Assembly: GCA_027484315.1 (NCBI GenBank)
Contig: JAIXTE010000074.1
Location: forward strand, 1 to 53,896
Length of the DNA stretch: 53,896 bases
Source: Burkholderiales bacterium
GTDB lineage: Bacteria; Pseudomonadota; Gammaproteobacteria; Burkholderiales; Burkholderiaceae_B
Reading direction: 5' to 3'
Shown here: positions 16,997 to 25,355 of the stretch, piece after piece
How positions within the stretch are numbered: the first letter of the stretch is position 1
Layout: each line of letters opens with the position of its first letter
Position numbers and translations under genes: made by a program
Notes under the pieces: model-generated
Databases searched by the model: none
What the model saw: the letters and a program-made list of their open reading frames with translations, nothing else
Told to the model about the DNA's origin: nothing

Positions 16997-17176
16997 CGGC
17001 AGTGGTTGTCCTTGTTCCGCAATTAAGGAAAACCACCCCGATTGAGTCAGGCTTCAATGTTCGGCTGCAGGCCGACACCTGGGTGCGACCATCTTTTTTG
17101 TCGCGCCCGGGTGAATGCAAAGCCTGGCTCAATAAGGGAACAAGTGGTTTTCATGCGGAACGGGGACACCACGCCG
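16997..17176 (-). repeat. three-way-junction structured element, copy 3 (longest)
   Basis: Outer helix segments: CGGC/GCCG at the ends, then 17008-17020 with 17155-17167 (13 pairs, two G-U), AAAACCAC 17029/GTGGTTTT 17144, ATTGAGTCAGGCTT 17041 with 17120-17133. Inside, read on the minus strand: hairpin A, 14 pairs (17113-17100 with 17089-17076), loop AAAAAAGATG; then hairpin B, TCGGC/GCCGA (17075-17061). Same layout and loop as the copies at 12856 and 38163, in opposite orientation. Confidence 0.78.
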
Positions 17177-17204
17177 GACCTGCCCAACGCCACCTCGAAC
17201 AGCC

Positions 17205-17984
17205 TCAAGCCGCGAAATACGCCTTCATGCGGTCTGCATAGCCCATTTCTTCGGCCTTGGCCTTGGCCAAACCACGGTAAGTGGCGTTGACCTTGTCGGT
17301 CAGCCGCGCCATGCGTTCCTGAGCCTTGGCATCCATTTCAGCTGTAATCAGGCCGACTTCCACCATCAGGTTGGCATCTGCAAATGCAGCGGCAATCAGC
17401 TCAATCAGTTTTTCATCATTGAGCATGCTGGCAAGTTTGCCGATTCTGTCCTTGCGCTGCGCATAAAAGGAAATGTGCAAATTGGCAGCCGGGTCTTTGA
17501 TCACTTCCATGATCTCAAGCGCTTTTTTCTCTGGAATGTAGTCGGTGAAACCACCCAGTACATGAAAGTCGCCTTGCTCAACCAGCTTGGCCGTGACCTT
17601 CTTGAGCTGTTCAACAGGCAATTCAGCCAGCATGTCCACAGCGCGTTCCGGAATCTGTTCGCGCGCCACATCGGCCATGAATTCTGCGTCAAACAGCTTG
17701 CACAGGCTGACCGCTTTGCTCATGGGCGTGAAGTAGGACATGTTGGCAGTAATCGCAGGTCCAAAAACCTTGGTGCACAGTGTGGCGCTGATTGAATCAG
17801 GGGCCAGTTTGCCAGCGCCAGCGATGCGTTCAAACACCGGGCCAAATTTGTTCAGTAGGCTGTTCTGAAAATTGGTACGCAGTTTTTGAAGGGCAACTGC
17901 GTCCAGTTTGTCGAGGTAAGCGAGTTCATCGGCTGATTTGTGCAGGGCCTGTGCAAGGCGGCGCAATTCTGTGTTTCTGTCCAT
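17205..17984 (-). CDS. hypothetical all-helical protein
   Basis: 259 residues, soluble, no signal peptide or membrane segment. Predicted mostly helical; residues about 95-190 (FMADVAREQIPERAVDMLAELPVEQLKKVTAKLV..., then IPEKKALEIMEVIKDP and MLNDEKLIELIAAA) look like repeated helical pairs of the kind seen in MgtE-N/FliG-middle domains, but this is only a resemblance. It follows the small gene at 17988 by 3 bases, so the two are co-transcribed. Function unknown. Confidence 0.75.
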   Translation of the reverse strand: MDRNTELRRLAQALHKSADELAYLDKLDAVALQKLRTNFQNSLLNKFGPVFERIAGAGKLAPDSISATLCTKVFGPAITANMSYFTPMSKAVSLCKLFDAEFMADVAREQIPERAVDMLAELPVEQLKKVTAKLVEQGDFHVLGGFTDYIPEKKALEIMEVIKDPAANLHISFYAQRKDRIGKLASMLNDEKLIELIAAAFADANLMVEVGLITAEMDAKAQERMARLTDKVNATYRGLAKAKAEEMGYADRMKAYFAA

Positions 17985-17987
17985 GAT

Positions 17988-18200
17988 TTACAGCCCCAAT
18001 ATTTTTTTGACGGTACCGCGCAACAGGCGTGGAATGTGCTCAAGCGCGTTGTCCATACTTTGCTTTAGAAAAGCATCGTGCGCTTGGTGGGCAGCAGCGA
18101 GATCCGCAGCCAGCTTTTTTTGATTGGCGGCGCTCAGCTGTTCAAGTTCGGGCATGGGGCCTCCCAATGCATCGATTAATGCAGCATCCAGTTTTGGCAT
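17988..18200 (-). CDS. hypothetical small protein
   Basis: 70 residues, helical and charged (MPKLDAALIDALGGPMPELEQLSAANQKKLAADL...), ending in a basic RLLRGTVKKILGL tail. First gene of a two-gene unit with the 259-residue helical protein, 3 bases apart, and divergent from the thioesterase gene. No family recognised; the tight spacing suggests the two products work together. Confidence 0.65.
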   Translation of the reverse strand: MPKLDAALIDALGGPMPELEQLSAANQKKLAADLAAAHQAHDAFLKQSMDNALEHIPRLLRGTVKKILGL

Positions 18201-18287
18201 GTCTGTCTCCGGTTGTTGTTGAATTTTGATGAATGATAAGTTGAAATTTCAAGTTCGGTTGTTTTTCTTCTGCATTTAGAGCGCCAG

Positions 18288-18329
18288 GTCAAATTCAGAT
18301 CGCATACACTTTGAGCACTTCAATTTGAC
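18288..18329 (+). promoter_or_regulatory. inverted repeat upstream of thioesterase gene
   Basis: GTCAAATT (18288-18295) and AATTTGAC (18322-18329) form a perfect inverted repeat with a 26-base gap containing TACACT, a possible -10. It lies 13 bases before the thioesterase start in the divergent region and could be a pair of operator half-sites. Confidence 0.35.
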
Positions 18330-18341
18330 AGCAGTATTTGC

Positions 18342-18812
18342 ATGGCCAGGCTACAACTCGCGTTTCCCGATTCCTGTTTTATTTACGACACCACGTTGAC
18401 AGTGCGCATCACCGACATCAATGCGGGCAACCACCTGGCCAACGATTCGATGATTTCGATGATCTCGGAAGCACGGGCCCGTTTTCTGTTTCAAATGGGT
18501 GTCCAGGAATTGACGGAAGACAAAACCGGCATCATTGTCACCGACCTCGCGACGGTCTACAAAAGCGAGGCGCATGCGCGCGACCAATTGCGTTTCGAGG
18601 TGGGTTTGATGGACTTCAATGCTTATGGTTGTGACATTGTTTTCAGAATCACCCGGCCTGCAGACAACCGCCTGATTGCGCTGGCCAAGTCCGGTTTTGT
18701 TTTTTTCAATTACTCGCAAAGCAAGGTGGTGCCCATGCCCCCCGATGTTTCGACAACTTTCCAACGCGCATTGGCCGATAAGGCATCAGCTAGCAAAGAG
18801 GACACGCAGTGA
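18342..18812 (+). CDS. hotdog-fold acyl-CoA thioesterase
   Basis: 156 residues with the 4HBT-type hotdog fold. The segment VRITDINAGNHLANDSMISMISEARARFL matches the start of the family, with the Asp/Asn-rich active-site loop and the long central helix; KSEAHARDQLRFEVGLMDF is the typical beta-strand that follows. It probably hydrolyses acyl-CoA thioesters. Its TGA overlaps the GTG of the next hydrolase gene, so the pair is translationally coupled. Confidence 0.82.
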   Translation: MARLQLAFPDSCFIYDTTLTVRITDINAGNHLANDSMISMISEARARFLFQMGVQELTEDKTGIIVTDLATVYKSEAHARDQLRFEVGLMDFNAYGCDIVFRITRPADNRLIALAKSGFVFFNYSQSKVVPMPPDVSTTFQRALADKASASKEDTQ

Positions 18813-19729
18813 ATATTTATACGCCGATCAAAAAACACGAATCGCTATTTGTTGATTTGCGTGGTTTGCGCACTCACCTGCATTGCTGGGGCCCTGAAGA
18901 TGCGCCGTTGCTGGTGATGGTTCATGGCTGGATGGACGTGGGTGCCAGTTACCAGTTTGTCGTGGATGCGCTTGAAAATGACTATCGCGTGATTGCGCCC
19001 GATTGGCGCGGGTTTGGCTTGAGCGATTGGCCTGTGGCCCAGGGCGCACCCGGTATCCGTTCTTATTGGTTCCCGGATTACCTCGCCGATCTGGACGCTT
19101 TGCTGGATCACTTTTCACCAGATGTGCCGGTTGATCTGGTGGGCCACAGCATGGGCGGCAACATCGCCATGGTGTATGCAGGTGTGCGCCCTAACCGAAT
19201 TCGTAGTGTGGTGAATCTGGAAGGGTTTGGCATGCTGGATTCTCCTTCTGAAAAAGCCCCGAAGCGATATGTCACTTGGCTGGATGAAATCAAGGCACCC
19301 AAGGCACTCAGAACCTACACCAGTCTGGAAGAGGTTGCCCGGCGTTTGCAAAAAACCAACCACCGCCTTGATGACGAAAAGGCTTTGTACCTGGCGCAAT
19401 TCTGGTCAAAGGCTGATCAAGGCGGCTACAGCTTGCTGGGTGATGCTGCGCACAAGATCATGAACCCGATTGGTTATCGGCTTGCCGAGGCGCAAGCCTG
19501 TTGGGCCAATATCGCCGCACCCGTGTTGCATGTTGAGGCGAAACAGACTGAAGCCGGATTGTGGTTGAGCCGTGCCGGTGAACCTGTGGACTTTGATGCG
19601 TTCAGAACACGTTTCGAATGTGTACCTAGTTGGAAATCAGTGATTGTGGACAACGCGGGTCACATGGTGCATCACGACCAGCCGGAAGTTTTGGCCGCCC
19701 TCATTGAAGGTCACATAAAAAAAGGGTAA
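18809..19729 (+). CDS. alpha/beta hydrolase
   Basis: 306-residue cytoplasmic alpha/beta-hydrolase. Oxyanion-hole HGWMDVG near residue 40, nucleophile elbow GHSMGG and a terminal catalytic His in DNAGHMVHHDQP are all present, with a putative acid in the C-terminal third. GTG start 18809 overlaps the thioesterase stop (GTGA) and is preceded by GAGG. Substrate unknown; coupling with a thioesterase suggests fatty-acyl or ester metabolism. Confidence 0.85.
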   Translation: MNIYTPIKKHESLFVDLRGLRTHLHCWGPEDAPLLVMVHGWMDVGASYQFVVDALENDYRVIAPDWRGFGLSDWPVAQGAPGIRSYWFPDYLADLDALLDHFSPDVPVDLVGHSMGGNIAMVYAGVRPNRIRSVVNLEGFGMLDSPSEKAPKRYVTWLDEIKAPKALRTYTSLEEVARRLQKTNHRLDDEKALYLAQFWSKADQGGYSLLGDAAHKIMNPIGYRLAEAQACWANIAAPVLHVEAKQTEAGLWLSRAGEPVDFDAFRTRFECVPSWKSVIVDNAGHMVHHDQPEVLAALIEGHIKKG

Positions 19730-19733
19730 AAAA

Positions 19734-19768
19734 AAGCCGACTTCCTTGGAAGTCGGCTTAACCTTTCT
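19734..19768 (+). terminator. terminator-like hairpin after hydrolase
   Basis: AAGCCGACTTCC (19734-19745) and GGAAGTCGGCTT (19748-19759) form a perfect 12-base stem. On the plus strand the tail is a weak AACCTTT; on the minus strand it is followed by a long T-run, so it may act best against minus-strand transcripts. Confidence 0.6.
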
Positions 19769-20009
19769 CACTTGCGGAGAAGAGGAGACATGAGGAGGAA
19801 CACCATTACAGCGTTCGATGGATGTATTTTCCCCGCCCAGACCCTGCCGGGCAAGCAGATTTGTAGGTGATTTATACTAGACAACGGTGTGAACTTTCAT
19901 GTGTTTGTCATACACATGACCTTCACCCTGAGTCGATTTCCACGCTTTACTGGGGGAGTTTCTGGCACAATCTCCGTGTTAATTCAATTGCTTGCGCAAC
20001 AACAAGAAC

Positions 20010-20387
20010 ATGCCTCACATCAGCCTTGAATACAGTTCCAATTTGCAGAATCTGGACGAATCCTGGGTGTTGTTGCAGGTGAACAAAGCCATGTTAAGTC
20101 TCGGAATCTTCATGGATTCCGACATAAAAACAAGAATTCAACGCCTGAATTCCTATCGAATCGGGGTGGTTGCAGCTGAAACAGGTGAGCATGCATTTGT
20201 CGCGGCCACTGTCGATTTGCTCAGCGGGCGTGAATTCACCATCAAGGAATTGTTGGGGCAGGTGTTGTTGAAAGCACTTGAACGCAGTTGCAGAGACCCC
20301 TTGGATTCGCTTCAGACCCAGTTTACCGTGCATGTCCGGGAATTGCAGTCCGAACTTTATTTCAAGTCTGTGAGCAAACCTGTGTAG
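20010..20387 (+). CDS. 5-carboxymethyl-2-hydroxymuconate isomerase family protein
   Basis: 125 residues of the tautomerase superfamily, CHMI branch. The start MPHISLEYSSNL provides the catalytic N-terminal Pro after Met removal, which is why ATG 20010 is chosen over the in-frame ATG at 19992. In aromatic catabolism this enzyme isomerises CHM, but no homoprotocatechuate genes lie nearby, so the actual substrate is uncertain. It ends before a strong bidirectional terminator. Confidence 0.82.
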   Translation: MPHISLEYSSNLQNLDESWVLLQVNKAMLSLGIFMDSDIKTRIQRLNSYRIGVVAAETGEHAFVAATVDLLSGREFTIKELLGQVLLKALERSCRDPLDSLQTQFTVHVRELQSELYFKSVSKPV

Positions 20388-20424
20388 ACAGTTGATCGTT
20401 TGCCGCGATGTACCCCAGCCAAAC

Positions 20425-20454
20425 AAAAAGGCCAGCTTTCGCTGGCCTTTTTTT
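20425..20454. terminator. bidirectional intrinsic terminator
   Basis: AAAAAGGCCAGC, loop TTTC, GCTGGCC and TTTTTTT. It has A-run and T-run on either side and separates the convergent tautomerase and fccB genes. Confidence 0.9.
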
Positions 20455-20483
20455 ACAACACATGAAGGTTTAATAAAACCACG

Positions 20484-21758
20484 TTACACCAAAGTGTCTG
20501 CCCAAATGTTCTGGGCCCAGTTCCAGGCGTAAGTGCCTTCCAGTTCGTTGGGTTCAGCCGACACACCGCCAGATCCTTCTACCGTTAGGAAGGTTTTCTT
20601 TTCCGCGTTGTACACATGCACGCTGGCCACGTGAATCACGTTCTTGGTGGTCACATAGCTGTAGCAGGTGTTGTTGGTCAACGGAGCCGCATTGGGTTCC
20701 CAGCCACTGAGTTCAGCCACAATGGCAGCAGCCACTACTTTGGCCTGGCTATTGGCCATGTGGCCAGACTTGGGCATCAATGGGGCGCTTTGAACCGCAT
20801 CGCCAATCACGTGCACGTTGGGGGCCACGGTGGACTCGAAGGTTCTGTAATTGACTTCGGCCCAGCGTCCGTTCAGGTTGGCAATACCGGATTCAACGGC
20901 CAGCTTGCCAGCACGTTGTTCAGGAAGAATATTGAGTACATCGCCCTTGATGGGTTCTTCAAATTCGAAGCGCACAGTTTTTGTAGCGCCATCTACCCCT
21001 GTGACCTTCATGTTGGGGCGATATTCCAGAATACCTTTGTACTGGCTTTCCCACACGCCCTTGAACAGTTTGCCTTTGGATGTCACATCTGCATTGGCAT
21101 CAAGCAGCAAGACCTTGGATTTGGGTTTGTGTTCCTTGAAATAGTTGGCCACCATGCTCGCCCGTTCGTAGGGGCCGGGTGGGCAGCGGTAGGGTGCCAA
21201 TGGCACATTCAAAATATAGGTGCCACCGTCGGGCATGTCTTCTAGCTGTTTGCGCAGGCCAACAGTTTCGGGCCCGGCTTTCCAGGCTTGAAGAATTTGT
21301 CCGCTTGCATTGGCAGCGGCCAAGCCTTCTATTTTGTCGAGTTGCAGGTCAATACCTGGCGAAAGCACCAATTTGTCGTAAGGCAGTGATTTGCCGTTTT
21401 TCAGCTTTACCGTGCGTTTCTCAACGTCAATGGCGGTGACGTAGTCCTTCACCATCTTGATGCCGTGGTTACGGCTTAGGCCCGTGTAAGGCGTACTGAT
21501 TTCGCTGATTTTTCGAATGCCGCCCACCACCAGGTTGGACATGGGGCAGGAAATGAAAGAGGCATTTGGTTCAACCAGGGTCACATCCAGTTGATTGCCT
21601 GACAAAAGGCGCAAGTACTTGGCGGCTGTGGCGCCGCCGTAGCCACCACCAATCACGACAACTTTGCCTTTGGCTGATTTCGCGGTGGCTGAAAGTGGCA
21701 TGCCGCCCAAGAGGGCAGAAGCCAGTGCGCTGGTTTGTAGAAATTGTCTTCTTTGCAT
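20484..21758 (-). CDS. fccB: flavocytochrome c sulfide dehydrogenase, flavoprotein subunit
   Basis: Periplasmic FAD subunit that oxidises sulfide and passes electrons to the FccA cytochrome. 424 residues. Starts with a twin-arginine signal (MQRRQFLQTSALASALLGG), then the FAD-binding VVVIGGGYGGATAAKYL. Cys in SFISCPMSNLVVGG matches the flavin-linked Cys; Cys in PYRCPPGPYERA and in NNTCYSYV match the redox-active pair. Start 21758 has AAGGAG 8 bases upstream; a longer frame to 21806 overlaps fccA. Co-transcribed with fccA. The complex would supply electrons from reduced sulfur. Confidence 0.93.
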   Translation of the reverse strand: MQRRQFLQTSALASALLGGMPLSATAKSAKGKVVVIGGGYGGATAAKYLRLLSGNQLDVTLVEPNASFISCPMSNLVVGGIRKISEISTPYTGLSRNHGIKMVKDYVTAIDVEKRTVKLKNGKSLPYDKLVLSPGIDLQLDKIEGLAAANASGQILQAWKAGPETVGLRKQLEDMPDGGTYILNVPLAPYRCPPGPYERASMVANYFKEHKPKSKVLLLDANADVTSKGKLFKGVWESQYKGILEYRPNMKVTGVDGATKTVRFEFEEPIKGDVLNILPEQRAGKLAVESGIANLNGRWAEVNYRTFESTVAPNVHVIGDAVQSAPLMPKSGHMANSQAKVVAAAIVAELSGWEPNAAPLTNNTCYSYVTTKNVIHVASVHVYNAEKKTFLTVEGSGGVSAEPNELEGTYAWNWAQNIWADTLV

Positions 21759-21768
21759 GGTGCGCTCC

Positions 21769-22116
21769 TTAGTCCTTTTTGCCCAGGTAATTGGCAATGA
21801 TGTCAATCTGCTCGTCGGTGTAACCCTTGGACAATTGATGCATCACGGTAGCGGGGCGCTGCCCGGTCTTGAACCAGATCATGTTGGTCTTGATGTATTC
21901 GGCACTGAGGTTGGCAAGACCTGTGACTGCGCTGCCTTCAATTCCTTGGCCATTGGTGCCATGGCAGCTTGCGCATGTGGCAGCCAGGCTGGCTGCTTGC
22001 AGCGTTTTTTCCGGACTTGTGTCCTTGGCGTTTGCGCCAGTTGTCAACAGCATGCCGCTGGCAGCAAGCGTCGCACCGACCAATAGTCGCGTGGCGCTTA
22101 GTTGGAAATCAATCAT
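21769..22116 (-). CDS. fccA: flavocytochrome c sulfide dehydrogenase, cytochrome subunit
   Basis: 115-residue periplasmic c-type cytochrome. Signal peptide ends near GANA; heme site CASCH at residues 48-52 and a C-terminal helix YTDEQIDIIANYL that is typical of small cytochromes c of this group. Only one CxxCH is present, so this is the monoheme form rather than the diheme FccA of Allochromatium. GGAGAGA precedes the ATG. First gene of fccAB, divergent from the beta-helix/cytochrome fusion gene. Confidence 0.9.
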   Translation of the reverse strand: MIDFQLSATRLLVGATLAASGMLLTTGANAKDTSPEKTLQAASLAATCASCHGTNGQGIEGSAVTGLANLSAEYIKTNMIWFKTGQRPATVMHQLSKGYTDEQIDIIANYLGKKD

Positions 22117-22273
22117 GGGTCTCTCTCCGGTCTTTTTATGAGTCGAGGCTGACTCAAATATTGTGCAATCGAATATGAAGCAATGTGCATGCAGTGTCAA
22201 TTAGCTTACACAACGCAGAATCCAGCCTGAATTCTAGCGTGGTAACAGTCATGGGCAAGCAGTTTTTTCTCAT

Positions 22274-25200
22274 ATGTATATAACAAGAACGAGGTTTGGC
22301 GTGGCTTACACCAAATGTGCACTGCAGGCAGTATGGGTTTCAATATTCACCTTGGCGTTGGGTGGGTGCCTTTCGTCAAGCGATGATCCAACCGTTGCAT
22401 CAGGTGGCGGGGGGACAACCATTAATCCGGCTGAATCGACGGGTCGGGTGTTCCTGATCCAGCCTGGGGCCAACGCGACCGAAGAGATGGTCAAGGCCAT
22501 GGTGCAGCTCAAGCCAAAAGACATTCTTCGATTCGATTGCGGCTTTTTTGACCTCAAAACAGGCATTCAGATCACGACTACGGAAGATGTGATCATCGAA
22601 GGTTGTGGCATGGATGAAACTTTTCTTTCATTCCGTGACAGCACCTCGCAGGAAGGTTTTCTGGCTTCCAACGTGCGCGGTGTCACGGTGCGCAACCTGA
22701 CGATTGGTGATTCACCGGGTGACGCATTCAAGATGAAAGGCGTGAACCACGGCACGTTGAAAAAGGTGCGAGCCATCTGGAGCAGTGGGAGAAAGCTGCC
22801 CGAAGAACGCCCAATTACTGCCGCCAATTTCCGGAAGGAAATCAAGGTGGCCTGTACAGACCCTGCTCGACACAACCCCGCCAACCCCAATCCGCTGGAA
22901 AGAGACCACACTTCGCCCGATTACACGGTGAGTACCGCGTCTGGCCGTTACGGTATCTACCCCGTTGAATCGCGAAATATCCTGGTGGAAGAGACCGAAA
23001 GCATTGGTGCATCCGATGCGGGCATTTACGTGGGCCAAACCAATATTGCGAAAATCCGCAAAAGCCGGGCTGCCTTCAACGTGTTCGGGTTCGAAATTGA
23101 AAACGTGAAAGACGGCGAATATTCCGAGAACCTGGCCGAGTGCAATTCCGGTGGCTTCCTGGTCTACGACCTGGATAACCTGACCCAGTACGGTTCCCGT
23201 TCCCGGGTCTTCAACAACATTGCCCGAAACAACAACACCTACAACTTTGCTGTGCCCGGATCGATTGTGGCCAACGTGCCGCGTGGCTCTGGCCTGATTA
23301 CACTGGCTTATGACAAGATCGATATTTACGACAATGTGTTCGAGAACAATGGCACGGCAGGCATTATCCTGACCAGCTACGATTTGTTGGGTGAAAACGG
23401 CGACCGCAGAATGGATGTGTATTCCGAGGCGGTCAACATTTTCAACAACACCTTTGTCAACAACGGCAATGATTTGCCGCAACCCGATTTCGCCAGCATC
23501 ATCGCCACACAGGGTGCGCAGATCAGCAGTGCTTTTCCCTTGGTGGTGGGTTTGAAAAATGCACTGGGTGGTCAGGGTTACCGGGGTGCCCACATTGTGT
23601 GGGACGGTTACACCGATGTGTTGAACAACAGTTGTGACCTGCCCAAAGATCGCAGTGGCAAACCCGTTGCGGTGGATGCGGATGGCAAGCCGATACAGGG
23701 CAACCAGAACCCCAACCCCAGCTGCCGTTACAACAAGTACAAATTCAAGCCCAACGGTGAACGCAAGGTGCCGGCGTGGTGGTTCAGTTGCATCAACCCC
23801 AGCAACAAGTTTGGGTCAGACAGCCTGGCCTTCTCGAATTTCCATGGCACGCGCGGGCTGGATGCAGTGATTAACCTGAACACCAGCGACCCCACGGCCA
23901 ATCTGTCACTGGAATACATTCAGTCGATCGCAACCGGAATACCCTTGTTGCCCAGCGAATTTGACATCAGCAAGCACGATTGCATTGCGCGCTTTGGCGC
24001 TGACTTGCCACGCCTTCCGAACTTTGAGTTCGAGCCTTTCGAACCCAGTGGGCAGTTTGCGCCTGAACCCGCAGCAGAGGCGGTGAAAGCCTTGTGCGAA
24101 GTACCGCTGAAAGCAGGCGTGGTGAACGAAGCCGCATTTGCTGTGAACTGCCCTGACCTGGCCCAGTACAACCTGTTTGCCGACGACCAGAACCCGGCCA
24201 GCAAACCAAACGGGCAGGGCATGCCGTACGTATTGAACAGCAAACTGTTCAGCGATTATTCGGTCAAGCACCGGGTCATGTTCATACCTGAAGGCAAGCA
24301 GGCCCGCTTCCTTGAGGACGAGCAAAGTCGCGTGAATTCCACCATTGATTTCCCGGTGGGCACCATCATTGCCAAAACATTCTCTTTTGTAGATCAGCCC
24401 CGTGCCCGTGAAACGGCGTATGAAACACGCTTGCTCATCAAACGCCAACGCAAGGATGGCCAGAATTACTGGGAGGCGCTGGAGTACATCTGGCAGGATG
24501 CAGGCAGTGGCAAGCGCAAGGCGGTGCTGACGCAGTTCGGTGGCAGTGCGGCCGCAAGCTGGGACTATGTGGATGTGGATTCCGGCAAGCGGCAAACCGG
24601 CAGCACCAATGCCTACATGTTCCCCAATGCCAGCCAGTGTGCGATATGCCACAGCAACAACGACGTGGATCCAGGTTCCGCCCCCATTGGCCCCAAGCCG
24701 CGCAACCTGAACCGGGCGTATGTCAACGAATCTCCCATGTTCACCGGGCAGTCGCAGCACCCGGTCAATGGCAAGAACCAGTTGAAATACATGTGTGAAA
24801 ACGGTTTGATGAATGGTTGCCCCAGCAGTTTTAGTCTGGATCAGCGGCAGGTGGCCACCAACGTCAAGCACATTCCAAAGTTCAACAACCCGGGTGATTC
24901 AGGCTTGCCTGCGAATTCAAAAGGCGACATTGAAGCGCGGGCGCGAGCTTACCTGGAAGTGAACTGCGCGCATTGCCACAACGTGAACGGCCAAGCCTCG
25001 AACACCGGGTTTTATGTGGATGTGTTCCGGCCAGTAGACAGTACCTATGGCATTTGCAAGAAGCCCACGGCCAGTGGTTCGGAAGGCCGTGGTACACGCA
25101 CTTACGACATTCACCCGGCCATGTCGGGCGATTCGATTGTGCCTTACCGCATGGGGCCGGAAGCGGTGGAGCTGGCTGCAAAAATGCCGCCGCTGGCCCG

Positions 25201-25351
25201 CAGTGTGGTACACACAGAGGCGGTGGCGCTGATCAACCAGTGGATTGACCAGGTGATTGATGCCAGTTATGAAAATGCCAACGCCTGTCAGACAGGCAAT
25301 ACCTCGGGCGGGGGCCTGCCCTTGATTGGAGGGCTTCCGCTGTTACCATAG
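22274..25351 (+). CDS. lipoprotein fusion: parallel beta-helix domain plus diheme c-type cytochrome
   Basis: 1025 residues. A lipobox (LALGGC, Cys near residue 32) gives an outer-membrane or periplasmic lipoprotein. Residues about 60-560 form a right-handed parallel beta-helix (repeated IIEGCGMDETFLSF, VTVRNLTIGDS, NIFNNTFVNN patterns). Residues about 610-1010 match the SO2930-type diheme cytochrome, with hemes at CAICH 789-793 and CAHCH 898-902. In my recollection these two families are normally separate adjacent genes; here they are one ORF with no frameshift in the joining region. Function is unknown; an extracellular electron-transfer or oxidase role is possible. Confidence 0.85.
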   Translation: MYITRTRFGVAYTKCALQAVWVSIFTLALGGCLSSSDDPTVASGGGGTTINPAESTGRVFLIQPGANATEEMVKAMVQLKPKDILRFDCGFFDLKTGIQITTTEDVIIEGCGMDETFLSFRDSTSQEGFLASNVRGVTVRNLTIGDSPGDAFKMKGVNHGTLKKVRAIWSSGRKLPEERPITAANFRKEIKVACTDPARHNPANPNPLERDHTSPDYTVSTASGRYGIYPVESRNILVEETESIGASDAGIYVGQTNIAKIRKSRAAFNVFGFEIENVKDGEYSENLAECNSGGFLVYDLDNLTQYGSRSRVFNNIARNNNTYNFAVPGSIVANVPRGSGLITLAYDKIDIYDNVFENNGTAGIILTSYDLLGENGDRRMDVYSEAVNIFNNTFVNNGNDLPQPDFASIIATQGAQISSAFPLVVGLKNALGGQGYRGAHIVWDGYTDVLNNSCDLPKDRSGKPVAVDADGKPIQGNQNPNPSCRYNKYKFKPNGERKVPAWWFSCINPSNKFGSDSLAFSNFHGTRGLDAVINLNTSDPTANLSLEYIQSIATGIPLLPSEFDISKHDCIARFGADLPRLPNFEFEPFEPSGQFAPEPAAEAVKALCEVPLKAGVVNEAAFAVNCPDLAQYNLFADDQNPASKPNGQGMPYVLNSKLFSDYSVKHRVMFIPEGKQARFLEDEQSRVNSTIDFPVGTIIAKTFSFVDQPRARETAYETRLLIKRQRKDGQNYWEALEYIWQDAGSGKRKAVLTQFGGSAAASWDYVDVDSGKRQTGSTNAYMFPNASQCAICHSNNDVDPGSAPIGPKPRNLNRAYVNESPMFTGQSQHPVNGKNQLKYMCENGLMNGCPSSFSLDQRQVATNVKHIPKFNNPGDSGLPANSKGDIEARARAYLEVNCAHCHNVNGQASNTGFYVDVFRPVDSTYGICKKPTASGSEGRGTRTYDIHPAMSGDSIVPYRMGPEAVELAAKMPPLARSVVHTEAVALINQWIDQVIDASYENANACQTGNTSGGGLPLIGGLPLLP

Positions 25352-25355
25352 GGGC

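Noticed and set aside
16711..17132. Several overlapping ORFs on both strands across the 81-base repeat
   Set aside because: Frames are open because of the repeat's composition. They overlap the structured element and lack start signals.
19790..19870. 26-codon ORF with a strong GAGGAG ribosome-binding site
   Set aside because: Too short and unconserved as far as can be seen. The purine-rich stretch may be chance. It could be a leader peptide, but nothing supports it.
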